The position numbers and the translations under genes are program-made. A DNA stretch of 64,000 nucleotides from Zea mays (Eukaryota; Streptophyta; Magnoliopsida; Poales; Poaceae). The first letter of the stretch is position 1, and each line of letters opens with the position of its first letter. Location of the stretch: the NCBI RefSeq assembly GCF_902167145.1, contig NC_050098.1, forward strand, positions 116,350,207 to 116,414,206. The letters run 5' to 3'. The notes under the pieces are model-generated. The model was not told the DNA's origin and ran no database searches. It saw nothing but the letters and a program-made list of their open reading frames with translations. This document shows positions 54,211 through 64,000 of this stretch, piece after piece.

Positions 54211-55448
54211 TCAATCAAAATTCCGAGAGTCAAGTATATTTAGCTCATTCCTAAGTTTGCTAAAAGTCTTTTCATCTAGTGGCTTGGTAAAGATATCGGC
54301 TAATTGGTTGTGGGTGCTAACATAAGCAATTTCGATATCCCCCTTTTGTTGGTGATCTCTCAAAAACTGATACCGGATATCTATGTGCTTAGTGCGGCTG
54401 TGTTCAATGGGATTATCAGTCATGTGGATTGCACTCTCATTATCACATAGGAGAGGGACTTTGCTCAACTTGTAGCCATAGTCCCTAAGTGTTTGCCTCA
54501 TCCAAAGTAATTGTGCACAACAGTGTCCTGCAGCAATATACTCGGTTTCGGCGGTGGATAGAGCTACCGAGTTTTGTTTCTTTGAAGCCCACGACACTAG
54601 GGATCTTCCCAGAAACTAACAAGTCTCTAATGTGCTCTTCCTATCAATCTTACATCCAACATAATCGGCATCGGAATACCCAATTAAATCAAAGGTAGAT
54701 CCCTTGGGGTACCAAAGCCCAAACTTAGGAGTGTAAACTAAATATCTCATGATTCTTTTCACGACCCTAAGGTGAATTTCCTTAGGCTTTGCCTGGAACC
54801 TTGCACACATGCATACTGAAAGCATTATATCTGGTCGTGAAGCACATAAATAGAGTAAAGAGCCTATCATCGACCAATATACCTTTTCATCTACAGATTT
54901 ACCTCCCGTGTCGAGGTCGAGATGCCCATTTGTTCCCATGGGTGTCTTGATGGGTTTGGCATTCTTCATTACAAACTTCATGAGTATATCTTGAATGTAC
55001 TTAGTTTGGCTGATGAAGGTGCCCTCTTGGAGTTGCTTGATTTGAAATCGAAGGAAATACTTCAACTCCCCCATCATAGACATCTCGAATTTCTATATCA
55101 TTATCCTACTAAACTCTTCACAAGATGACTTATTAGTAGACCCAAATATAATATCATCAACATAAATTTACATATAAATAAGTATTTAGCAATAGTTTTG
55201 GTGAAGAGAGTACGGTCAGCTTTACCAACTTTGAAGCCATTAGTGATAAGAAAGTTTCTCAGGCATTCATACCATGCTCTTGGGGCTTGCTTAAGCCCAT
55301 AAAGCGCCTTTGAGAGTTTATAAACATGATTAGGATACTCACTATCTTCAAAGTCGGGAGGTTGCTCAACATAAACCTCTTCCTTGATAGGGCTATTGAG
55401 GAAGGCACTCTTCACATCCATTTGGTATAGCTTAAAGCCATGGTAAGT
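54211..55448 (-). pseudogene. pol: E5 pol: RT C-terminal part and RNase H
   Basis: Enters at [20 protein letters not shown] (55457 side, cut by E4), then [20 protein letters not shown] 1-base loss near 55165 scrambles the catalytic YVDD region (read as FMLMILYLG). Frame then resumes at MSMMGELKYFLRFQIKQLQE ... [20 protein letters not shown] and YSDADYVGC. TAG at 54616-54618 replaces a conserved Gln (TC*FLGRS). RNase H: VSWASKKQNSVALSTAETEY, LLCDNESAIHM and HIDIRYQFLRD, to the stop at 54211. Confidence 0.88.
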
Positions 55449-56854
55449 TGAGAGCACCTAGAGGGGGGGTGAATAGGTGATCCTGCAAAATTCAATACTA
55501 ATAACACAAACTTGGTTTATAATACGTCAGTTAGCTTAAACCAAGTGGTTATAAAGTGAGCTCTTGAGATGAAATCAATCACACAGAAAAGCAACACAAG
55601 GGACACACTGTTTTTATCCCGTGGTTCGACCAAGTAACACTTGCCTACTTCCACGTTGTGGCATCCCAATGGACGAGGGTTGCACTCAACCCCTTTCAAG
55701 TGATCCAATGATCAACTTGAATACCACGGTCTTTTCTTTTTCAAGTTCTCTTCCTGTTTGCGAGGAATCTCCACAAGTTGGAGCCTCTCGCCCTTACAAT
55801 GTTGATCACACAAGAAGCACAGAAGTAAGGGAGGGAAAGCAACACACGCAAGACTCAAATCGCAGCAAACACACACACAAAAGCCAAGACGTGAGCACGA
55901 GATCACGACGTAGGGAGTTTACAACTCGAACGGTGCTCAAATCTCTAACACTATGAACGGTGCTCAAATCACGACGTAGGGAGTCTAGGAGTCTTAGGAT
56001 GTTTTGTGAAATCTTGGTGTACTGCTCCATGCGCCTAGGGGTCCCATTTATAGCCCCAAGGCAGCTAGGAGCCGTTGGAGATCAACTTGGAAGGCAATTC
56101 TTGCCTTCTGTCGGGTGGCGCACCAGACAGTCCGGTGCACCACCGGACATGAACAGTAGCTGTCCGGTGCCCGATCTCCTTCCTTTTCTGGCAAAGACGA
56201 CCGTTGGGTCTTCGGATCTATTGGCGCACCAGACACTGTCCGGTGCATACCGGACAGTCCGGTGCATACCGGACAGTCCGGTGTGACCATCCAACCGTTG
56301 GCTCGGCCACATGTCGACCATTGATCACGCAGACGACCATTGGCCGCGGGCGCCGTTGGCTCATCGGACAGTCTGTGCACAACCGGACAATTCGGTGATT
56401 TTTAGGCGCGTGCCTTCTCCTTTTCCCGAGAGCGACGAGTTCATCGCCGGAGTCTTGGGCGCGGGCGCTGATGACTCACCGGACAGTCCGGTGCGCCACA
56501 ACACAGTCCGGTGATTTATAGCCACGCCACCCCACCGATTCCCGAGAGCAGCGACTTCGCTGCCGGGCTAGCCTGGGCACCAAACACTGTCTGGTGCACC
56601 ACCGGACAGTCCGGTGTGCCAGGCTGGTGCTGGTTTGGCTTATAACAACCACTTCTTCACCCCTTCTTCTCTTTTCTTGGCCATGCCTCTAGCACTTAGA
56701 TAAACATGTTAGTACCCAAAAACAATTTACTAAGTCCGGAGACATACCTTATTCCTTGATTTGTATCTTGGCACTTATAAACTTAAAACAATGTGTTGGG
56801 CATCTAATCACCAAAACAATTATAGAAATGGCCCAAGGGCACATTTCCCTTTCA
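55449..56854 (-). repeat. 3' LTR of E4
   Basis: 1,406 bp, TGAGAGCACC ... CCCTTTCA as read on plus. TATA (minus TATAAATGGG) near 56040-56052. Several ACCGGACAGTCCGGT-type palindromes, including two in direct succession at about 56238-56283. Confidence 0.9.
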
Positions 56855-57628
56855 ATCTTCCCCTTTTTTGTTATTTATGCCAACACATTAAAAAGCAACT
56901 AAGAAGTGCAAATTTAAGACAAAATTTTTCTTCACTTAGTATTTGGCATATTTGGATCACTTTTGCCACCACTTGGTTTGTTTTTGCAAATCAAATTCTT
57001 TTTCCTATCTCTAAGTCAAACACACTTGTTTGGGCAAATATAGAGATATTTCAAGAGTAAAATTGATCAAGTGCCAAAACTCCCCTTTTTCCCATAATCA
57101 AAATTCTCCCCCATAAGAGACCAAATTTTGCAATAAGAGTCATTTGGGCAAAATACAAATTCTAACTCTACCATTTTTGAAATTCACAAGTGGTTGGTTG
57201 ATCCATTTGCTCTGACCCCTTAGTTTCTCCCCATTTGGCATTAAGCACCAAAACGGGAAAACTTTTGGCCCTTTAACCTCATTGCCTCACCAAAATGTCA
57301 AATAAGAGCAAAAAGGCAATGAGAGTATTAGTATGAACTTGGAATTAAATACACTTACACCGGAGTGCAGTGGAAGTCTTTTCGTCGTCCAAGTTCATTT
57401 TCCCTTTCAATGGTCCTTCGAGACTATTTCAAGTGTACTCAAACAAACAAGTTAGTTTCAATGGAGTCAAGTTGTAGCACATCTCCCCCTAAATATGTGC
57501 ATTAATTGCATAGGGACTTGTGAGGTCCAGGGATAACTTGTACAACTTGAGCACCACAAATAAACACTGAATGATGTAAAAGCACAAAGTAACATGATCA
57601 AAGGCATAGAACACATGTATGCTATAGA
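56855..57628 (-). other. PPT and 3' noncoding region of E4
   Basis: Minus strand ends in AAAAAAGGGGAAGAT directly before the LTR, the polypurine tract. The remainder is AT-rich with CTCCCCC runs; no gene seen. Confidence 0.8.
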
Positions 57629-60600
57629 TCAATCCAAGTTACGCGAATCTAAGACATTTAGCTCACTACACAACCTGCAAAACCTTTTCTCATCTAAAGG
57701 CTTGGTGAAGATATCAGCTAGCTGGTTCTCGGTGCTAATATGGTAAATATCGATATCTCCCCTTTGCTGGTGGTCTCTCAGGAAGTGATGTCGGATGTCT
57801 ATGTGCTTAGTGTGGCTGTGTTCAACAGGATTATCTGCCAAGCAGATTGCACTCTCATTGTCACATAGGAGTGGGCCTTTGCTCAGATTGTAGCCAAAGT
57901 CCTGGAGGGTTTGCCTCATCCAAAGCAGTTGCGCGCAACACTGTCCAGTGGCAACGTACTCGGCCTCGACGGTGGATAGGGCAACAGATGTTTGTTTCTT
58001 GGAGCTCCAGGACACCAGGGACCTTCCTAGAAACTAGCACGTCCCTGATGTGCTCTTCCTATCAACCTTGCACCCGGCATAGTCGGAATCTGAGTATCCG
58101 ATTAAGTCAAAGGTAGACCCCTTTGGATACTAGATCCCAAAGCAAGGCGTAGAAACTAAATACCTAAGAATTCGCTTAATGGCCACAAGGTGACACTCCT
58201 TGGGGTCGGATTGAAATCTTGCACACATGCATACACTAAGCGTAATGTCCGGTCTACTAGCACAAAGATAAAGTAATGAACCTATCATTGACCGGTATGC
58301 CTTTTGATCAACAGACTTACCTCCTTTGTTGAGCTCAAGATGTCCGTCAGTTCCCATCGGTGTCTTCGTGGGCTTAGCATCCTTCATACCAAACCTCTTG
58401 AGAAGATCTTGAGTGTACTTCGTTTGGGAGATGAAGGTGTCGTCCTTGAGTTGCTTTACTTGGAATCCAAGGAAGTAGGTCAACTCGCCCATCATCGACA
58501 TCTCAAACTTTTGCATCATCACCCTGCTAAACTCCTCACAAGACTTTTGGTTAGTAGAACCAAATATAATGTCATCGACATGTATTTGGCAAACAAACAG
58601 ATCACCATCACAAGTCTTTGTGAAAAGAGTGGGATCAGCTTTCCCAACCTTGAAAGCATTAGCAATAAGAAAATCTCTAAGGCATTCATACCATGCTCTT
58701 GGGGCTTGCTTAAGTCCATAGAGCGCCTTAGAGAGCTTATATACATGGTCGGGATACCTGTCATTCTCAAAGCCAGGGGGTTGTTCCACATATACCTCCT
58801 CCTTGATTGGTCCATTTAGGAAAGCGCTCTTCATGTCCATTTGGAACAACTTAAAGGAATGGTGAGCGGCATAGGCTAATAAAATCCAAATTGATTCTAA
58901 CCTAGCCACCAGAGCAAAAGTCTCCTCAAAATCCAAACCTGCGACTTGGGCATAACCTTTTGCCACAAGTCGAGCCTTGTTTCTTGTCACCACTCTGTGC
59001 TTGTCTTGCTTGTTGCGGAACACCCACTTGGTTCCCACAACGTTTTGCTTTGGACATGGCACCAGGCTCCAAACTTCATTCCTTTTGAAGTTGTTGAGCT
59101 CTTCCTGCATGGCCAACACCAGTCCGAATCCTGCAGGGCCTCTTCTACCCTGAAAGGCTAAATAGAAGAGACAAACGAGTAATGCTCACAAAAATTAGCT
59201 AATCATGAGCGAGTGGTTACTCCCTTGCTGATGTCACCCAAAATCTGATCAACGGGGTGATGTCTTTGGATCATCGCTCGGACTTGGGTTGGAGGGACCC
59301 GTGGTGCTTCTTCCTCCATAACCTGTTCTTCCTGTGCTCCCCCTTGATCTTGCCCCTCTTCTTGAGGTACCTGCACATCGTCTTGAGTTGGGGGATGCAC
59401 CATTGTAGAGGAGAAGGGTTGATCTTGTTCTTGTAGTTCCTGTGGTCGCACATCACCTATCGCCATAGTTCGCATGTAGCCATCGGAACTTCATCCTCAT
59501 CTACATCATCAAGATCAACTTGCTCTCTTAGAGAGCCATTAGTCTCATCAAATACAACGTCGCTAGAGACTTCAACTAATCCTGATGATTTCTTGAAGAC
59601 CATATACGTCTTTGTATTTGAGTCATATCCTAGTAAAAACCCTTCTACTGCCTTGGGAGCAAATTTTGAATGTCTATCTTTCTTCACCAGAATATAGCAT
59701 TTGCTCCCAAATACACGAAAATAAGAAACATTTGGTTTGTTACCAGTTAGGAGTTCGTAGAAGGTCTTCTTGAGGAGACGGTGCAGATAGAGCCGATTTA
59801 TGGCATGGCAAGCTGTGTTCACAGCTTCCGACCAAAACCGCTCAGACGTCTTGTACTCTTCAAGCATCGTTCTCGCCATGTCGATTAGCGTCATGTTCTT
59901 CCTCTCTACCACACCATTTTGTTGTGGTGTGTAGGGAGCAGAGAACTCGTGCTTGATGCCTTCCTCCTCAAGAAACTCTTCAACTTGAAGATTCTTGAAC
60001 TCGGACTCATTGTCGCTTCTTATCTTCACATTTAGCTCAAACTCATTTTGAGCTCTCCTTAAGAAGCGCTTTAGGGTTCCTTGGGTTTTGGATTTGTCCC
60101 GCAAAAAGAATACCCAAGTGAAGCGGGAAAAATCATCAACTATCACAAGACCATACTTACTTCCCCCGATGCTGAGATAGGCAACGGGACCGAAGAGATC
60201 CATGTGAAGGAGTTCCAGTGGTCTTGACGTCGTCACCACATTCTTGCTGTGATGAGTGCTTCCCACCTGTTTTCCTGCTTGGCATGCTGCACAAGGTCTG
60301 TCTTTCTCAAAACAGATATCGGTAAGTCCTAACACATGATCTCCCTTTAGAAGCTTATGAAGGTTCTTCATCCCAACATGTGCTAGATGGCGATGCCAAA
60401 GCCAACCCATATTAGTCTTAACGATTAAGCATGCATCTAGATCGGCATTCTCCTTCAAAAAATCAACTAAATAGAGTTTGTTGTCTAATACACCCTTAAA
60501 GGCTAATGAACCATCACTCCTTCTAAAGACAGATACATCAATATTTGTAAATAAACAATTGTAGCCCATATGACACAATTGACTTACAGACAGCAAATTG

Positions 60601-60830
60601 TACCCGAGCGACTCTACTAAAAACACATTTGAAATCGAGTGCTCGTTCGTGATGGCAATCTTGCCCAATCCTTTAACCTTGCCTTGGTTCCCATCTCCAA
60701 AGATAATAGTATCCTAGGAATCCCTATTCTTGACGTAGGAGGTGAACATTTTCTTCTCCCCCGTCATGTGGTTTGTGCATCTGCTGTCGATAATTCAGCT
60801 TGAGCCCCCGGATGCATAAACCTGTAAGGA
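57629..60830 (-). pseudogene. pol: E4 pol (protease, integrase, RT, RNase H)
   Basis: Protease near 60750-60800 with TGA for the conserved Trp (SS*IIDSRC) and DSR instead of DSG. TAG at 60714-60716 for Gln. From 60668, GAG-pre-IN LWHRHLAHVGMKNLHKLL and integrase LHMDLFGPVAY, RSDNESEFKN (Glu for the usual Gly) and NGVVERKNMTLIDMA. Frameshifts near 59480 and 59110-59190. RT open 59119-58130; its catalytic motif reads HVDD instead of YVDD (near 58585). TAG at 58130 and 58034. RNase H SWSSKKQTSVALSTVEAEYV to 57629. Clearly inactive. Confidence 0.9.
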
Positions 60831-60838
60831 ATTTAAGC

Positions 60839-63213
60839 TTAGGTTTTAGATACCCAACTCTTGTTGGGTCCTACAAGGTTAGTCACAACAAATTTTGGAA
60901 CCCAAATGCAAGTCTTATCTCCCTTGCATTTAGATCCCAATTTTCTAGCAACTACTTTGGCATTTTTACATGAAAGCACAAACGAAGTATTGCAGGCATG
61001 ATAAACAGTAGTAGGACCATTGCAAACTTTCCTAGGTGCATGGGACACCGCATGATTACGCCTAGGCCTATTACTACCATAAGCATAAGTAGAGCTGGAA
61101 GCAACCAGGGCATGAGATATATGATAAACAAGTAAAACAACATGATCATTACTCCTATCATGATGAGAAATTTTCTTAACATGAGTATAAAGATAAGCAT
61201 GGTCCTTTTGATCATGTAAAGAATATGAACTACTAGCCATAGGAGCCTTCCCTTTCCCCTTGTTGAGATCGGAAGTCCTTTGGCTTGTTAAGTTCTTGGT
61301 TTCCTTTTGAAAACAAAGTCCATCCTTAATTGAGGGGTGTCTACCAACGGTGTAGGCATCCCTAGCAAATTTTAGTTTCTCATAATCATTTTTGCAAGTC
61401 TTAAGTTGATCATTAAGACTTGCAACATCATTATTTAATTTGGCAATAGTGGCAGCATGTTCATCAAAATCAACATCTTTACACCTATTGCAAATAACTA
61501 CATGTTCTACACACGAACTAGTTGCATTTACTTTCTCTAGCTTAGCATTCAAATCATCATTTAAATTCTTTAAGCCAGAGATAGATTCATGACAAGTAGA
61601 CAATTCAGAAGACAACAGTTCATTCTTCTTAATTTCTATAGCAAGAGATTTAACAAACTTACCATGTTCCTCATATAAAATATCTTCTTGCTTTTCTAGT
61701 AGTCTATCCTTTTCATTAAGAGCATCAATTAATTCATTTATTTTGTCTACTTTAGCTCTATCTAATCCCTTAAACAAATAAGTATAATCTACTTCATCAT
61801 TAGACGATTCTTCATCACTAGAGGAAGTGTATTTGGGAGTGTCTCGAATACATACCTTCTTCTCCTTAGCCATAAGGCACGTATGGCGTTCGTTGGGGAA
61901 GAGAGAAGATTTGTCGAAGGCCGAGCAGCCAGTCCTCCATCGTCGGAGTCGGATGAAGAACAGTCAGAGTCCCATTCCTTTCCAAGGTGCGCCTCGCCCT
62001 TCTCCTTCATGTAGTTCTTCTTTTTCTCCTTCTTCCCATGCTTTTCTTGTGCTTGGTCATTCTCATTATTGGGACATTGAGCTATAAAATGACCAGTCTT
62101 ACCACATTTGAAGCAGGAGCGTTTTCCCCTTGACATGTTCTTGTTGGGGTACTCCTTTCATCCTTTTAGTGCAGTCTTGAAACGCTTGATGATGAGCGCC
62201 ATTTCATCTTCATTGAGCCCGGCAGCCTCCACTTGTGCTACCTTGCTAGGTAGTGCCTCCCTACTGCTGGTTGCTTTGAGAGCAACGGGCTGCGGCTCGT
62301 AGACGGGAAGTGGACCGTTCAAGGCGTCATCCACGTATCGTGCCTCCTTCACCATCGTGCGCCCGCTCACGAATTTTCCAAGAATTTCCTCAGACATCAT
62401 CTTGGTGTACCTGGGGTTCTCACGGATAAGATATACAAGATGGGTGTCAATAACTGTAAATGACCTGAGAATGAGTCGGACGACATCATGATCTGTCCAT
62501 CGTGTACTCTCGTAGCTTCGGATTTTGTTGACCAGGGTCTTAAGCCTATTGTAGGTCTGTGTTGGCTCCTCTCCCCTGATCCTCACGAACCTCCCCAGCT
62601 CGCCTTCCACCAGTTCCATCTTGGTAATCATGGTGGCGTCATTACCCTCTTGTGATATCTTGAGAGTATCCCAGATTTGCTTAGCGTTGTCCAAGCCGCT
62701 CACTTTATTATATTCATCCATGCAAAGAGATGCTAACAAAATAGTAGTAGATTGGGCATTTTTGTGTATTTGTTCATTAATGAATACAGGGTTATCAATG
62801 CTATCAAAGTGCATTCCATTTTCTACAATCTCCTAGATACTAGGATGGAGGGAGAACAAATGACTACGCATTTTATGACTCCAAAAAGAATAATCTTCTC
62901 CATCAAAGTGTGCAGATTTTCCAAGTGGAATTGATAGTAAATGTGCATTTGAATTGTAAGGAATGCGAGAATAGTCAAAAGAGTAATTCTGATTGACCGT
63001 TTTCTTTTTCGACGAGGAGTCATCGTCATCCCTTGGTGAATAAGAGGAGGTGTCGCTGTCATAGTAGATGGTCTTCTTGATGCGCCTCTTCTCCTTCTCG
63101 TCCCTGTTCTTGTGACTCGAGCCTGAGTCAGTGGGTTTGTCGTCTCTTGGCTCGTTGAAGAGGGACTCCTTCTCCTTGTCGTTGATCACCATCCCCTTGC
63201 CTTTAGGATCCAT
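60839..63213 (-). pseudogene. gag: E4 gag
   Basis: ATG 63213 (MDPKGKGMVINDKEKESLF). TAG for Trp near 62832 (HPSI*EIVENG) and a stop at 62155-62157. Knuckle CFKCGKTGHFIAQC near 62100, frameshift near 61915-61930, then open from MAKEKKVCIRDT (61873) through a coiled coil to KSWVSKT at 60839. A TTACAG|GTTTATGC motif follows, where pol begins. Confidence 0.88.
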
Positions 63214-63250
63214 CTCTTTGGGCGGTTAGTCCCTTAGATGAAGAGTACGA

Positions 63251-63261
63251 CTCTGATACCA
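63251..63261 (-). other. Primer-binding site of E4
   Basis: Minus strand TGGTATCAGAG next to the 5' LTR; initiator tRNA-Met type. Confidence 0.85.
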
Positions 63262-63263
63262 AT

Positions 63264-64000
63264 TGAGAGCACCTAGAGGGGGGTGAATAGGTGATCTTAC
63301 AAAATTCAATACTAATAACACAAACTTGGTTTATAATACGTTAGTTAGCTTAAACCAAGTGGTTATAAAGCGAGCTCTTGAGATGAAATCAATCACACAG
63401 AAAAGCAACACAAGAGACACATTGTTTTTATCCCGTGGTTCGGCCAAGTAACACTTGCCTACTTCCACGTTGTGGCGTCCCAATGGACGAGGGTTGCACT
63501 CAACCCCTTTCAAGTGATCCAATGATCAACTTGAATACCACGATCTTTTGTTTTTCAAGTTCCCTTCCCGTTTGTGAGGAATCTCCACCAGTTGGAGCCT
63601 CTCGCCCTTACAATGTTGATCACACAAGAAGAACAGAAGTAAGGGAGGGAAAGCAACACACGCGAGACTCAAATCGCAGAAAACACACGCACAAAAGCCA
63701 AGACGTGAGCACGAGATCACAGTGCAGGGAGTTTACAACTCGAACGGTGCTCAAATCTCTAACACTATGAACCGATTGCGTGATTGCGGAGTCTAGGAGT
63801 CTTAGGATGTTTTATGAAAGCTTGGTGTACTGCTCCATGCGCCTAGGGGTCCCTTTTATAGCCCCAAGGAAGCTAGGAGCCATTGGAGATCAACTTGGAA
63901 GACAATTCTTGCCTTCTGTCGGGTGGCGCACCGAACAGTCCGGTGCACCACCGGACATGAACAGTAGCTGTCCGGTGCCCGATCTCCTTCCTTTTCTGGC
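63264..64000 (-). repeat. 5' LTR of E4, cut by window end
   Basis: 737 bp of an LTR matching 55449 onwards. TATA (TATAAAAGGG on minus) near 63850-63860, facing into the element. Confidence 0.9.

Larger units (their letters stand above)
48022..55448 (-). mobile_element. Copia element E5 (SIRE-lineage, second subfamily), interrupted
   Basis: Minus-strand element. The 3' LTR is at the left (48022-49300), followed by the complement of its polypurine tract (ATCTCCCCCTTTTTGG, from 49301), noncoding 3' sequence, then RNase H and RT up to 55448, where element E4 is inserted. A solo LTR (49562-53597) sits in the noncoding part. The rest (integrase, protease, gag, 5' LTR) should lie beyond the right end of the window. 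Confidence 0.85.
55449..64000 (-). mobile_element. Copia element E4 (Opie/Ji-like), nearly complete, runs off the window
   Basis: Minus-strand element with both LTRs: 3' LTR 55449-56854, PPT complement from 56855, pol, gag, PBS 63251-63261, and 5' LTR from 63264 cut at the window end. Inserted into the RT of E5; TAAGT (55444-55448) should recur after the 5' LTR. The LTRs are visibly more divergent (about 95% by eye over the shared part) than those of the Tat element, so E4 is older. Confidence 0.9.

Overview
This is nuclear DNA of a grass, most consistent with maize (Zea mays) or a very close relative. Almost all of it is nested LTR retrotransposons: Copia elements of the Maximus/SIRE lineage (Opie/Ji-like gag and LTRs), a Tat-lineage Gypsy element with antisense genes, and a Tekay/Del-type chromovirus. 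There are also a solo LTR, a MITE, a CACTA-like terminus and fragments of cellular genes. I see no rRNA, tRNA or CRISPR. No bacterial-type features are expected or seen.

Layout: 1-1160 (-) is part of a PPR gene with one intron, next to a CACTA-like end (to 1404). Copia copy A (+) runs 1405-2052 and 16044-19418. It is split by a 13,986-bp Tat Gypsy element (2053-16038; TSD ATCTC; about 98.8% LTR identity by eye). That Gypsy carries gag-pol on +, and on - a four-exon coiled-coil gene (9306-12597) and a small acidic ORF (13808-14263) behind a TATA box. At 19419-19516 copy A meets copy B (-, to 25703) tail to tail, giving a 3.4-kb inverted repeat. B is inserted in the pol of copy C (-, 25704-27330).

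A chromovirus (27331-38804) interrupts the gag of C. Its right LTR is cut short and fused to the gag of a further copy, D (-, to 41825). 41826-47809 is a mosaic of minus-strand gene fragments: an acetyl-CoA acetyltransferase pseudogene, a Harbinger ORF1-like exon pair, a presequence-like ORF and a Tourist-like MITE. It ends in a Helitron-like 5' terminus. 48022-55448 is Copia element E5 (-), which contains a 4,036-bp solo LTR with perfect TSD and is cut in its RT by Copia element E4 (-, 55449 to beyond the window end).

None of the retroelement polyproteins is intact. Premature stops are mostly TAG at glutamine positions, as expected from decay of methylated CAG sites. The strongest leads are the B-A inverted repeat, which has an intact LTR promoter pointing into it and could act as a natural hairpin-RNA locus; the spliced antisense gene set of the Tat element; and the CACTA-flanked PPR gene.
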